NCBI GenBank assembly: GCA_964369635.1
Contig: CAYJGN010000005.1
Span: 1 to 59,356, forward strand
Direction of reading: 5' to 3'
Length of the DNA stretch: 59,356 nt
Source: CAYJGN01 sp964369635
GTDB taxonomy: Bacteria; Bacillota; Clostridia; Oscillospirales; Ruminococcaceae
The position numbers and the translations under genes are program-made. The notes below the pieces were generated by a model. The model saw only the letters and a list, made by a program, of their open reading frames with translations. It did not search any database and was not told where the DNA came from. Positions 27,994 to 36,359 of this stretch are shown here, piece after piece (within the stretch, counting starts at the first letter, position 1; the number at the start of each line of letters is the position of its first letter).

Positions 27994-29076
27994 ATGAAAA
28001 AGAAAATATACATAAAGCTTATTATTAGCGCTGGTTTGCTTTTAATTTCATACCTTTTAATTCTCGCCGCAGATAAAATAGATGGTTTTGCGGCTTTTTT
28101 CACTGCAAACATTTATCCTGTTTTTGCGGCTATTTTCGGTTTTATTCCCTCTTTGCTTCCGATTTCGGTAACTGAAATCTTTATTATAGCTATTGTGGTT
28201 ATACTTTTGCCATTTTGCATCTATAAGCTTGTTAAACTTCGTCGAAACAAGATATTAAACTACATAGCAACTACCGCGCTTACCATTACCAGTATCTTTT
28301 TTCTCTATACCATACTACTTGGCATAAACTACTACCGCCCTACCTTTGCAGATTTCAACGATACAAACCCTGCAGAGGGCTATGGCGCAGATGAGCTATA
28401 CGAGCTATCAGCTTATCTTGCAGCCGAAAGCGAGAAATATGCAGGTGAAGTTTCACGAGACTTTCAAAATGTTATGGTTTTTGATGAGAGCGACAACGAA
28501 ATTTTAGATAATGCATATAGCTATTATAAAGATTTTTCCTCTGAATATGATTTCATGAACACCCCAATTGTTCCTCCAAAATCTGTTATTCTCTCTATCG
28601 GGATGAGCTATTGGGATATAACAGGTATCTTTTTCCCGTTTTTCTCAGAGCCGAATGTCAATACCGATGTTCCGGATTTCATCATTCCATTCACCGCTAT
28701 GCACGAGCTTACCCATGGCGCTGGATTTATGAATGAAAGCGAAGCAAACTATGTTGCTTTTCTCGCTTGCATCTCAACTGATGATACCGATTTTCTCTAT
28801 AGCGGATATCTAAATGCCCTTCGGTATAGTTTAAGCTCTCTATATAGAGCAGACCCTTCGCTTCACGCCGAAATTTATAACTCACTCTCGTTTGAGATTA
28901 TAACCGACCTTGCCTATAACAGCTACTATTGGAGCCAATTCGATACCGTTATAGCTGAAGTCTCAAATAATTTAAACGATAGCTTTCTAAAAGCAAATAA
29001 TCAGCAAGATGGCATAATAAGTTACGGCAAAATGACCGATCTGCTCGTTTCATATTATAACGATACCGTTAAATAG
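27994..29076 (+). CDS. DUF3810 membrane protein with zinc-peptidase motif
   Basis: 360 residues with three N-terminal membrane helices (about 8-25, 47-72, 88-108) and an extracytoplasmic domain holding AMHELTHGAGFMNESEANYVAFLAC near residue 237. This is a HExxH with a downstream Glu (ESEAN), a gluzincin-like metal site, as known in the DUF3810 family. It is presumably a membrane-bound metallopeptidase acting outside the cell, but no substrate is known. The start lacks a strong ribosome binding site; coupling to the S1-like gene 28 bases upstream is likely. Confidence 0.82.
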   Translation: MKKKIYIKLIISAGLLLISYLLILAADKIDGFAAFFTANIYPVFAAIFGFIPSLLPISVTEIFIIAIVVILLPFCIYKLVKLRRNKILNYIATTALTITSIFFLYTILLGINYYRPTFADFNDTNPAEGYGADELYELSAYLAAESEKYAGEVSRDFQNVMVFDESDNEILDNAYSYYKDFSSEYDFMNTPIVPPKSVILSIGMSYWDITGIFFPFFSEPNVNTDVPDFIIPFTAMHELTHGAGFMNESEANYVAFLACISTDDTDFLYSGYLNALRYSLSSLYRADPSLHAEIYNSLSFEIITDLAYNSYYWSQFDTVIAEVSNNLNDSFLKANNQQDGIISYGKMTDLLVSYYNDTVK

Positions 29077-29150
29077 CATCTTTGTTTCGATATCAAAAGC
29101 ATTCTCCGAGTTTTATATTGAGATAATTAAGCGACAATCCTATCAGAAAA

Positions 29151-29181
29151 AGAGTATATAAGCTATAAGCTTATATACTCT
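29151..29181. terminator. Bidirectional terminator between DUF3810 and amt
   Basis: AGAGTATATAAGCT with its exact complement around three bases, A-run before and T-run after. Confidence 0.85.
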
Positions 29182-29209
29182 TTTTGAATTTCTATTGATT
29201 ATTTGTATT

Positions 29210-30886
29210 TTAATCGTTATCCTGAAGAGCATCGTATCCTTGCTCACCAGTTCTCACCTTTATAACATTCTCAACATCATAGATGAATATCTTTCCATCA
29301 CCGATGTTTCCTGTGTAGAGTGCTTTTTTAACGGTATCAACAACTGTTGAAACAGGCACTTTGCAGACAACAACTTCAACTTTAATCTTCGGCAGAAGTG
29401 TTGTTTCAAGCGGTGTTCCACGATAAAGCTCAGTAACCCCTTTTTGCATTCCGCAACCGAGAACTTCAGTGACTGTCATACCAGTTATCTCAATGCTATC
29501 AAGCGCTGATTTTAAAGTTTCAAATCTATTGCGTTTTGTGAGTATTACAACTTTTGTCATCTTCGCATCTTTTTTCGAGTTATCAACAACAGGAACTGCA
29601 ACATCAATAGCTGTTGGCGCAAGCTCTTCTTCTATTTCAGGTTTTGATATGAAGTTTGCTCCGTGTGTAACTGGAACAAAGTCTGCATAACTGCTTACTA
29701 GTCCATGCTCTTCTATATCAAGTCCTGCTTGTTCTTCCGCTCTTGTTACCCTAATACCTATCGTCTTTTTAAGGACTGTGAATACTATTGTCATGGTAAT
29801 CGCAACCCAAGCTATAACTGCCGCAACACCGATTAGCTGAACTATTAGATAATCAGCACCGCCGCCATAGAGAAGGCCACCGTCAAGTGCGAACACACCG
29901 ACTAAAATCGTACCCATAGCGCCGCACATTCCGTGAACACCAACAGCACCCACTGGGTCATCTATTTTTAGTGTTTTCTCGACAAACTCTATTCCAAATA
30001 CAACAACAAACGCAGATATTAAACCTATAAAGAATGCACCAGTTGGTGAAACAACATCGCATCCAGCAGTTATTCCAACAAGACCTGCAAGCGCGCCGTT
30101 GAGAGTCATTGAAACGTCTGGTTTTTTGTATCTTATCCATGTTATAACCATAACCGCTGCCGCCGCTGCTGCTGCCGCTATGTTTGTTGTCATAAAGATA
30201 TTTGAAGCAGACTCTATAGCTCCATCTGTCATAGAAACTGTTGAACCACCATTGAATCCAAACCAGCAGAACCAAAGGATAAATACTCCAAGCGCACCGA
30301 GAGTTAAGCTGTGGCCAGGGATTGCTCGAACCTTTCCGCTCTTGCTATATTTTCCAATACGGGGCCCTATAATTTTAGCACCAACAAGTGCCGCAACTCC
30401 ACCTACCATATGAACTGCCGTTGATCCTGCAAAATCATGGAAGCCCATCTGCGATAGCCAGCCGCCGCCCCATATCCAGTGGCCTGAAATTGGGTATACA
30501 ACAGCACTTATTATAATGCTATAAATGCAATATGTTGAGAATTTTGTTCTCTCTGCCATCGCACCTGAAACTATCGTTGCAGCTGTGGCACAGAATACCG
30601 TTTGGAATATAATAAATGCCGCTGATGGAATAGATGAACCATAATCGCCTTGTATGAAGAAATCAAGTCCTCCGATAAAAGCGCCATCTCCGCCAAACAT
30701 AAGCCCAAACCCTATAAGCCAAAACATAATGCTACCAAGCGAGAAGTCCATAAGGTTTTTCATAATGATATTACCGGCGTTCTTCGCCCTTGTAAAACCT
30801 GTCTCTACCATTGCAAACCCCGCCTGCATAAAGAATACGAGTGCCGCTCCGAGTAACGTCCAAATCGTGTCTACTGCTGAAAACAT
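29210..30886 (-). CDS. amt: Ammonium transporter fused to a C-terminal PII regulator
   Basis: 558 residues. Residues 1-395 are an Amt channel with eleven helices, MQAGFAMVETGFTRAKN, and the twin pore histidines in FAGSTAVHMVGG and GVHGMCGAMG. After a linker (about 400-445) comes a whole PII (GlnB/GlnK) domain, with MTKVVILTKRNRFETLKSAL, the T-loop ELYRGTPLETTLLPKIKVEVVV (including the Tyr modified in some PII proteins) and TGNIGDGKIFI for ATP and 2-oxoglutarate binding. The channel thus carries its own gate in cis. It follows glnN by 109 bases containing an antiterminator/terminator element. AGGAGG precedes the ATG. Confidence 0.95.
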   Translation of the reverse strand: MFSAVDTIWTLLGAALVFFMQAGFAMVETGFTRAKNAGNIIMKNLMDFSLGSIMFWLIGFGLMFGGDGAFIGGLDFFIQGDYGSSIPSAAFIIFQTVFCATAATIVSGAMAERTKFSTYCIYSIIISAVVYPISGHWIWGGGWLSQMGFHDFAGSTAVHMVGGVAALVGAKIIGPRIGKYSKSGKVRAIPGHSLTLGALGVFILWFCWFGFNGGSTVSMTDGAIESASNIFMTTNIAAAAAAAAVMVITWIRYKKPDVSMTLNGALAGLVGITAGCDVVSPTGAFFIGLISAFVVVFGIEFVEKTLKIDDPVGAVGVHGMCGAMGTILVGVFALDGGLLYGGGADYLIVQLIGVAAVIAWVAITMTIVFTVLKKTIGIRVTRAEEQAGLDIEEHGLVSSYADFVPVTHGANFISKPEIEEELAPTAIDVAVPVVDNSKKDAKMTKVVILTKRNRFETLKSALDSIEITGMTVTEVLGCGMQKGVTELYRGTPLETTLLPKIKVEVVVCKVPVSTVVDTVKKALYTGNIGDGKIFIYDVENVIKVRTGEQGYDALQDND

Positions 30887-30909
30887 AATTAATACCTCCT
30901 AAAAAATTT

Positions 30910-30957
30910 GGCGTGTATCCTAAAGAGTTGCCCCTTTATGATACACGCCGTTGTGTA
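30910..30957 (-). promoter_or_regulatory. ANTAR-type antiterminator/terminator in the glnN-amt spacer
   Basis: On the minus strand, TACAC-AACGGC-GTGTA (30957-30942) forms a five-pair stem with a six-base loop having A1 and G4. Its right arm is the start of GGCGTGTATC, which pairs with GATACACGCC (ending at 30910) to form a terminator followed by AAATTTTTT. The two folds exclude each other. Protein binding to the six-base loop would let transcription run on into amt. Seen directly as base pairing; the ANTAR link is inference from the neighbouring ANTAR gene and the shared motif. Confidence 0.7.
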
Positions 30958-30995
30958 AAAAAAATGAAAAGAGTTTATTTCATTATTTTATAAAA

Positions 30996-33083
30996 TTAAT
31001 CAACACTGTACAAAAGCTCTGAGTAGTATGGGAAGTGCCAGTGTTTTTTAGCTATAATAGTTTCAAGTTCATCAATTATAAGCCTTATCTCATTCATAAC
31101 GCTTATAATATTGCTGCGATAGAACTGTGCATGAGCTAAACTATCTTCAATTGATTTCACTAAAAGCAACTCGTTTGTGAGTTTTTCTGTACTACTGACA
31201 AGCGATGATGTTAAAGCGGAAATTTTTGTGATAATTGCCTTTTCACAACTAACATCAAATCCTGCATTCTCTTTACGAGTGTATAGCTCTATAAGCTCAT
31301 TTTGATATGAATATGATGAATGAGTTATATATTTACTTACCAAATCAATCATCGTCAGAGCTTCTATATGGATAGTTTTGCAGTAATTCTCCATTAGGAT
31401 TTCATATCTTGAGTGTATCTCCGTTTCGGTAAATACCCCACCCGCAACAAACATATCAATATTTTTCTTATCGATAAACTTTGGAAGTGCATCAACTGTC
31501 GTCATAAGATTTGAAAGCCCTCTGCGTTTCGCCTCTTCAACCCACTCATCCGAATAGTTGTTGCCGTTGAATATTATTCTGTCATGCTCTCTTATCGTTT
31601 TTGCTATAAGCTCTTTTAGCGCTGTGCTGAAGTCGTTTGCATTTTCAAGGATATCTGCAAAACCACCTAAAACTTCAGCTACTGCCGCATTTAGTACAAT
31701 ATTTGGCCCCGATATAGAAAATGTAGAGCCAATCATTCTAAACTCAAACTTATTACCTGTGAATGCAAATGGAGATGTTCTGTTTCTATCTGTTGTATCT
31801 CTTCTAAAATGCGGTAGAACAGTTGCCCCTATCTGCATCTCAACTTTACCTGTATCAACATATTCATTTCCGCCTTTTAAAGCTTCAAGGATATCTGTTA
31901 GCTCATCACCAAGGAAGATTGAAACAATCGCCGGCGGTGCTTCATTCGCGCCAAGACGATGATCGTTTCCAGCAGAAGCTACCGATACGCGAAGCATATC
32001 CTGATATAAGTCCACCGCCTTAACAACTGCCGACAAAAATAGTAAGAACTGCGCATTCTCATGCGGTGTTTCTCCTGGTTCTAAAAGATTTATACCTGTA
32101 TCGGTTGAAAGAGACCAGTTGTTATGTTTACCGCTGCCATTGACCCCTGCAAATGGCTTCTCATGAAGCAAACAGACAAGTCCATGTTTGCTTGCAATGC
32201 TTTTCATAAGCTCCATTGTCAGCTGGTTATGGTCGGTCGCTATATTTGTTGTTGTGAAAATCGGAGCAAACTCATGTTGCGCTGGAGCAACCTCATTATG
32301 TTTAGTCTTTGCCAAAATTCCAAGTTTCCAAAGCTCTTCATCGAGCTCTTTCATATACGCTGAAACTTTTGACTTCAAACTTCCAAAATAATGGTCATCC
32401 ATCTCTTGCCCTTTAGCAGGTCTTGCACCAAACAGCGTTCTACCACAATTTACAAGGTCTGGACGCTTTTTATACATCTCCTTGTCAACAAGAAAATATT
32501 CCTGCTCAGGACCTACTGTTGTATTAACCCTCTTTGCAGTATCATTTCCAAACAGACGAAGTACCCTCATAGCCTGCTTATCTATTGCTTCCATTGAACG
32601 AAGTAGCGGTGTTTTTTTATCAAGTGCCTCCCCGCTATATGAGCAGAACGCAGTTGGAATGCATAGGGTATCGTCTTTTATAAAAGCATATGATGTTGTA
32701 TCCCAAACGGTATACCCTCTTGCTTCAAATGTTACGCGAAGACCACCTGATGGAAAACTCGATGCATCTGGCTCTCCCTTAATAAGCTCTTTTCCGGTAA
32801 GCTCCATTATGATACTACCATCATCAGTTGGCGAGATAAAGCTATCGTGCTTTTCAGCTGTTATCCCAGTCATCGGCTGGAACCAATGGGTGAAGTGGGT
32901 TGCGCCTTTTTCAACCGCCCAATTCTTCATAGCATTCGCAACAATATTCGCTATATCTGCATCTAAATGCTTTCCCATTGCCATTGTTCTTTTTAGTGTT
33001 TTATAGGCATCTTTTGGAAGTCTTGCTCTCATAACCTTATCGTTAAAAACCATACTTCCGAATATATTTGGAATATCATTCAT
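30996..33083 (-). CDS. glnN: Glutamine synthetase type III
   Basis: 695 residues, the size of GSIII, with the GSIII N-terminus (FGSMVFNDKVMRARLPK), THWFQPMTG, the catalytic GPEQEYFLVDKEMY, KHNEVAPAQHEFAPI, GSGKHNNWS and the RRDTTDRNRTSPFAFTGNKFEFR signature. It makes glutamine from glutamate, ammonia and ATP as a large dodecamer. It starts 26 bases after asnA and shares its leader; AAGGAG precedes ATG 33083. This is the second glutamine synthetase of the window, with a type I-like enzyme transcribed divergently. Confidence 0.96.
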   Translation of the reverse strand: MNDIPNIFGSMVFNDKVMRARLPKDAYKTLKRTMAMGKHLDADIANIVANAMKNWAVEKGATHFTHWFQPMTGITAEKHDSFISPTDDGSIIMELTGKELIKGEPDASSFPSGGLRVTFEARGYTVWDTTSYAFIKDDTLCIPTAFCSYSGEALDKKTPLLRSMEAIDKQAMRVLRLFGNDTAKRVNTTVGPEQEYFLVDKEMYKKRPDLVNCGRTLFGARPAKGQEMDDHYFGSLKSKVSAYMKELDEELWKLGILAKTKHNEVAPAQHEFAPIFTTTNIATDHNQLTMELMKSIASKHGLVCLLHEKPFAGVNGSGKHNNWSLSTDTGINLLEPGETPHENAQFLLFLSAVVKAVDLYQDMLRVSVASAGNDHRLGANEAPPAIVSIFLGDELTDILEALKGGNEYVDTGKVEMQIGATVLPHFRRDTTDRNRTSPFAFTGNKFEFRMIGSTFSISGPNIVLNAAVAEVLGGFADILENANDFSTALKELIAKTIREHDRIIFNGNNYSDEWVEEAKRRGLSNLMTTVDALPKFIDKKNIDMFVAGGVFTETEIHSRYEILMENYCKTIHIEALTMIDLVSKYITHSSYSYQNELIELYTRKENAGFDVSCEKAIITKISALTSSLVSSTEKLTNELLLVKSIEDSLAHAQFYRSNIISVMNEIRLIIDELETIIAKKHWHFPYYSELLYSVD

Positions 33084-33109
33084 ATTATTATCTCCTTATT
33101 ATCAATCTA

Positions 33110-34117
33110 TCATAGAAGTTGTATCTCATCGGCACTGCAACTTAAAACAGTTGATTCATCCCAGTAAGAGACTTGAACCTCGCCTATATGCATTTTTTCA
33201 AGCAGCAGCATACAGCATCTCGACTGTCCTATACCGCCTCCCATAGTGAGTGGGAGCTCTCCTGCAAGAAGTGCTTTGTGGAACGGTAATTCTCGACGCT
33301 CTTCGCATCCAGCTTTTGTTAGCTGCTCAGATAGAGATTTTTCATCAACTCTTATTCCCATTGATGAAACCTCAAATGCGCATTCAAGGGTTTCACTCCA
33401 GAAAACTATATCGCCGTTTAGCGCCCAGTCATCATAATCTGGAGCTCTTCCATCATGTTTAGCCCCTGACTTTAATTTATCACCTATCTGCATGATAAAT
33501 GCAGTCTTATGCTCCTTTAAGTAGGCATCTTCTCGCTCTTTCGGGGTAAGTGTTGGATATAAATCTTCAAGTTCCTGAGTTGTTACAAATTTAACATCTC
33601 TGGAAAGGGTTGTTTTAAGCGATGGGTAAGCTGCTTTCACAGCATCCTGTGTATCACAGATAGCATCAACTATTTTTGTAACTGTTGCTTTAAGTTCTTC
33701 TATTGTTCTTGTCTCTCTGTTTATAACCTTCTCCCAGTCCCACTGGTCAACATATATAGAGTGGAGATTATCCATTTCCTCATCTCGTCTTATAGCGTTC
33801 ATATCGGTATATAGACCTTCACCTACTTTAAAATCATATCTGTGAAGCGCCATTCTTTTCCATTTAGCAAGCGAATGAACTATCTGCAAAACCTCTCCTG
33901 TCTCTTTAACATCAAATTCAACCGCACGCTCGATACCGTTCAGGTCATCATTAAGACCGGTTTTCGGTAGAACAAAAAGCGGAGCCGAAACCCTTGCTAA
34001 ATTCAGTTTCGCTGAAAGATTATCTTCAAAATCCCTCTTCAACATTCCAATTGCTTTTTGTGTTTCATAAATCGACAGTGGCGATTTATAGCCATAAACC
34101 TTTTTAACGGTACTCAT
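33110..34117 (-). CDS. asnA: Aspartate--ammonia ligase (asparagine synthetase A)
   Basis: Ammonia-dependent asparagine synthesis from aspartate; fold like class II tRNA synthetases. 335 residues, with YETQKAIGMLKRDFEDNL, LNLARVSAPLFV, DLNGIERAV, VHSLAKWKRMAL, and the ATP-site TMGGGIGQSRCCMLLL near the C-terminus. Using free ammonia, it belongs with glnN and amt, with which it forms an operon. A promoter and an attenuator leader lie upstream in the divergent region with glnA. Confidence 0.96.
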   Translation of the reverse strand: MSTVKKVYGYKSPLSIYETQKAIGMLKRDFEDNLSAKLNLARVSAPLFVLPKTGLNDDLNGIERAVEFDVKETGEVLQIVHSLAKWKRMALHRYDFKVGEGLYTDMNAIRRDEEMDNLHSIYVDQWDWEKVINRETRTIEELKATVTKIVDAICDTQDAVKAAYPSLKTTLSRDVKFVTTQELEDLYPTLTPKEREDAYLKEHKTAFIMQIGDKLKSGAKHDGRAPDYDDWALNGDIVFWSETLECAFEVSSMGIRVDEKSLSEQLTKAGCEERRELPFHKALLAGELPLTMGGGIGQSRCCMLLLEKMHIGEVQVSYWDESTVLSCSADEIQLL

Positions 34118-34165
34118 AATTTTCTCCTCTCGAATTTGATTTCTTTCGTTTTAAAAACAAAAAAA

Positions 34166-34204
34166 GACACTGCGAGCCGAATAAGCTCACAGCGCCTTTG
34201 CTGT
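34166..34204 (-). promoter_or_regulatory. ANTAR-type antiterminator/terminator leader of asnA-glnN
   Basis: Minus strand ACAGC-AAAGGC-GCTGT (34204-34189) is a five-pair stem with a six-base loop (A1, G4). It overlaps GGCGCTGTGAGC, which pairs over 12 positions (two or three G-U) with GCTCGCAGTGTC to form a terminator ending at 34166, followed by seven T. The hairpin begins only about five bases after the predicted transcript start. The mutually exclusive folds are seen directly; the regulator is inferred. Confidence 0.75.
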
Positions 34205-34215
34205 CTATGCTATGC

Positions 34216-34244
34216 AGTATATCACAGTAATAATTTTCTGTCAA
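34216..34244 (-). promoter_or_regulatory. Sigma-A promoter of asnA-glnN
   Basis: Minus strand TTGACA, 17 bases, TATACT. The transcript would start near 34209. Confidence 0.8.
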
Positions 34245-34267
34245 CAACTTTTTTCAAAACTTTTTTC

Positions 34268-34296
34268 TTGACATATCAATCTTATGCAGTTATAAT
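34268..34296 (+). promoter_or_regulatory. Sigma-A promoter of glnA-nitR
   Basis: Consensus TTGACA, 17 bases, TATAAT. The transcript would start near 34303. It is divergent from the asnA promoter, with 23 bases between the two -35 boxes. Confidence 0.85.
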
Positions 34297-34304
34297 AATT
34301 CTCG

Positions 34305-34375
34305 TGAACAACGGCGTTCATCAATAGATGCTGTGTCAAAAGACGCAAAATATCTATTTGATGACCGCTTTTTTT
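34305..34375 (+). promoter_or_regulatory. ANTAR-type antiterminator/terminator leader of glnA
   Basis: TGAAC-AACGGC-GTTCA (34305-34320) is a five-pair stem with the same six-base loop as in the amt spacer. Its right arm lies in GCGTTCATCAATAGAT, which pairs (one mismatch, one bulge) with ATCTATTTGATGACCGC ending at 34368, then seven T: an intrinsic terminator enclosing a small inner hairpin (TGTGTC-AAAA-GACGCA). About 75 bases remain to the glnA start, so full-length message needs readthrough. Confidence 0.78.
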
Positions 34376-34448
34376 GTTTTTCTATTGAAAAAGATGCTAA
34401 ATAATATTATATTTATTAAATAGAATAAGTAGAAAGGTCGAATAGTTT

Positions 34449-35741
34449 ATGAATACAACTATTAAAGAAATATTAAATTTTGCAGATGAAAATGATGTGA
34501 AGTTTGCTCGGCTTAGCTTCTGTGACCCCTTCGGAGTTCACAAAAACATCTCTATATTAAGTGGCGAACTTCAACGTGCCTTTGAAAAAGGTATTACCAT
34601 TGATGGATTTGCGGTAAATGGGTTTGAAGGAGCAGAAAGATGCGAATTAAAACTGCACCCAATCCCCCAAACCTTAACCGTCCTTCCTTGGCGTCCAGAT
34701 CGCGGTCGTGTTATTCGTTTTTACTGCGATATAAAAACGTTAACCGGCGAGAGATATGAGCGCGATAGCAGATATATACTTGAAAACACCCTATCCCACG
34801 CATCAAAACAAGGTTATAGCTGCAAAATTGGTTCTGATTGCGAATTTTATCTTTTCAAAACAGCTGAAACGGGAGAACCTACTTATGAGACGCTCGATAA
34901 TGGCGGATACCTCGATATAGCTCCGCTTGATAAAGGTGAAAACATAAGAAGAGAAATAGACCTCACTCTCGAAGAGATGGGCCTGCACCCTGAAGCCTCA
35001 TATCATGAAAAAGGTCCTGGTCAAAATGAGATAGATTTTAAATATAGCGATGCGCTTATTTCTGCCGATAATTTTTTAACATTCAAGTCGGTTGTTAAGG
35101 CGATAGCTGCCAGAAACGGTCTTTTTGCATCTTTTATGCCAAAACCCCTTGCTGGAAAGAGCGGAAGCGGTATGCATATTAATTTAACTCTTATGCAAAA
35201 CGGGGAGAACCTTTTTGCAAACGACTCTGAAATTACCGAGAATTTTATTGCAGGGATACTATCTAAAATTGCCGAGATAACAGCATTTTTAAACCCAAAT
35301 ATAAATTCATATGAAAGATTTGGAGAGATGTTTGCTCCATTTAATATAGCATTTTCAGAAAAAAACACTCTGCAGCTCTTAACGATGCCAAAAGAGGGTA
35401 ATAGACGAACAAGAGTTACCCTGCGCTCCCCTGACCCAACAGTTAATCCCTATGTTGCTTTTGCGCTGATAATTCGTGCTGGACTATATGGTATTGATAA
35501 TAACATTAAAATGGATATAGCAAAAGATTTTGATAAAAATACCGAGCAAAATTTTGATAAGCTCCCAAAAGACTTAAAAACAGCGCTTGATATTGCTGAA
35601 AAATCAGATTTTGTAAAGTCGGTTCTTGGCGATGCTTTCCTCTCTGATTATATTGAGAAAAAAAGAGAAGAGATCATAAGCTTTGAAAATGCATTTGATA
35701 AGCATGAATTTGAAGAGTACAATTATTTTCGTCAGTTTTAA
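34449..35741 (+). CDS. glnA: Glutamine synthetase, type I-like (short, divergent)
   Basis: 430 residues with the GS beta-grasp N-terminus (FARLSFCDPFGVHKN), KIGSDCEFYLF, the YHEKGPGQNEIDFKY segment near 178, KPLAGKSGSGMHINLTL, and the C-terminal LRSPDPTVNPYVAFAL. Catalytic Glu and His residues of the family can be placed, but the sequence departs from ordinary GSI: GMHINL instead of GMHVHQ, and no clear adenylylation loop. Its place in front of a nitR-like ANTAR gene matches clostridial glnA-nitR and supports a nitrogen role; a related gamma-glutamyl ligase is the main alternative. The ribosome binding site (AAAGGT) is weak and distant. Confidence 0.85.
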   Translation: MNTTIKEILNFADENDVKFARLSFCDPFGVHKNISILSGELQRAFEKGITIDGFAVNGFEGAERCELKLHPIPQTLTVLPWRPDRGRVIRFYCDIKTLTGERYERDSRYILENTLSHASKQGYSCKIGSDCEFYLFKTAETGEPTYETLDNGGYLDIAPLDKGENIRREIDLTLEEMGLHPEASYHEKGPGQNEIDFKYSDALISADNFLTFKSVVKAIAARNGLFASFMPKPLAGKSGSGMHINLTLMQNGENLFANDSEITENFIAGILSKIAEITAFLNPNINSYERFGEMFAPFNIAFSEKNTLQLLTMPKEGNRRTRVTLRSPDPTVNPYVAFALIIRAGLYGIDNNIKMDIAKDFDKNTEQNFDKLPKDLKTALDIAEKSDFVKSVLGDAFLSDYIEKKREEIISFENAFDKHEFEEYNYFRQF

Positions 35742-35774
35742 TAGCTAAAACTAAAATTAATGGAGGTGGTGAAT

Positions 35775-36347
35775 ATCGAAACCGGATTGATTGTTTCTGC
35801 TGTTTTAAAGGCTTCAGACTTTATAAAACAACAACTCCAAGAATTCTCTATAGATAGAATTGTTGTTACCACCTCGGTATCAGAGGCGAGACGTAAACTA
35901 AGCGAGCAAGATTTTGATATCGTAATTATAAATTCACCACTCAAAGATGAAACAGGTGAGCGGTTATCAAAAGATATAGCCTCAAAATACCGAAGTCAAG
36001 TTGTCTTACTCGTAAACGCTGATTATTACGATGAAGTCTCTTTAGCGGTTGAGGACTTTGGTGTTATAACCGTATCAAAGCCAATTAACAGAAATATGTT
36101 TTGGTTTTCGCTAAAACTTGCCAAAGCATCTTTCAATAGGCTCTCTATAATGCAAAAAGAAAATGCAAAATTGATATCGAAAATCGAGGATATTAAAATA
36201 GTTGATCGAGCAAAGCATATGCTTGTTTCATACCTCAATATGAGTGAGGAAGAGGCGCATAAGCATATTGAAAAGCAAGCTATGGATAACCGAGTTACAA
36301 AGCGCTCAGTTGCCGAGGGAATTCTTAAATTATATGAAGATAGATAG
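35775..36347 (+). CDS. nitR: ANTAR-domain antiterminator with degenerate receiver (NitR-like)
   Basis: About 190 residues: a receiver-like domain (to about 120), a coiled-coil linker, and a C-terminal ANTAR three-helix bundle with AKHMLVSYLNMSEEEAHKHI and KRSVAEGIL. ANTAR proteins bind RNA hairpins with six-base loops and prevent termination. The receiver phosphate-acceptor position is Asn (VIINSPLKD) and the acidic pair is missing, so it is unlikely to be switched by phosphorylation. It follows glnA by 18-33 bases. GGAGG at 35762-35766 lies inside the first possible start (ATG 35760) and points to ATC 35775; GTG 35769 is only two bases from it. The start is therefore uncertain. Confidence 0.85.
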   Translation: METGLIVSAVLKASDFIKQQLQEFSIDRIVVTTSVSEARRKLSEQDFDIVIINSPLKDETGERLSKDIASKYRSQVVLLVNADYYDEVSLAVEDFGVITVSKPINRNMFWFSLKLAKASFNRLSIMQKENAKLISKIEDIKIVDRAKHMLVSYLNMSEEEAHKHIEKQAMDNRVTKRSVAEGILKLYEDR

Positions 36348-36359
36348 GTGGTTATAAAT

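Noticed and set aside
34118..34215. T-box leader of asnA
   Set aside because: The leader is short and has no T-box sequence or specifier loop; the six-base-loop antiterminator explains it better.
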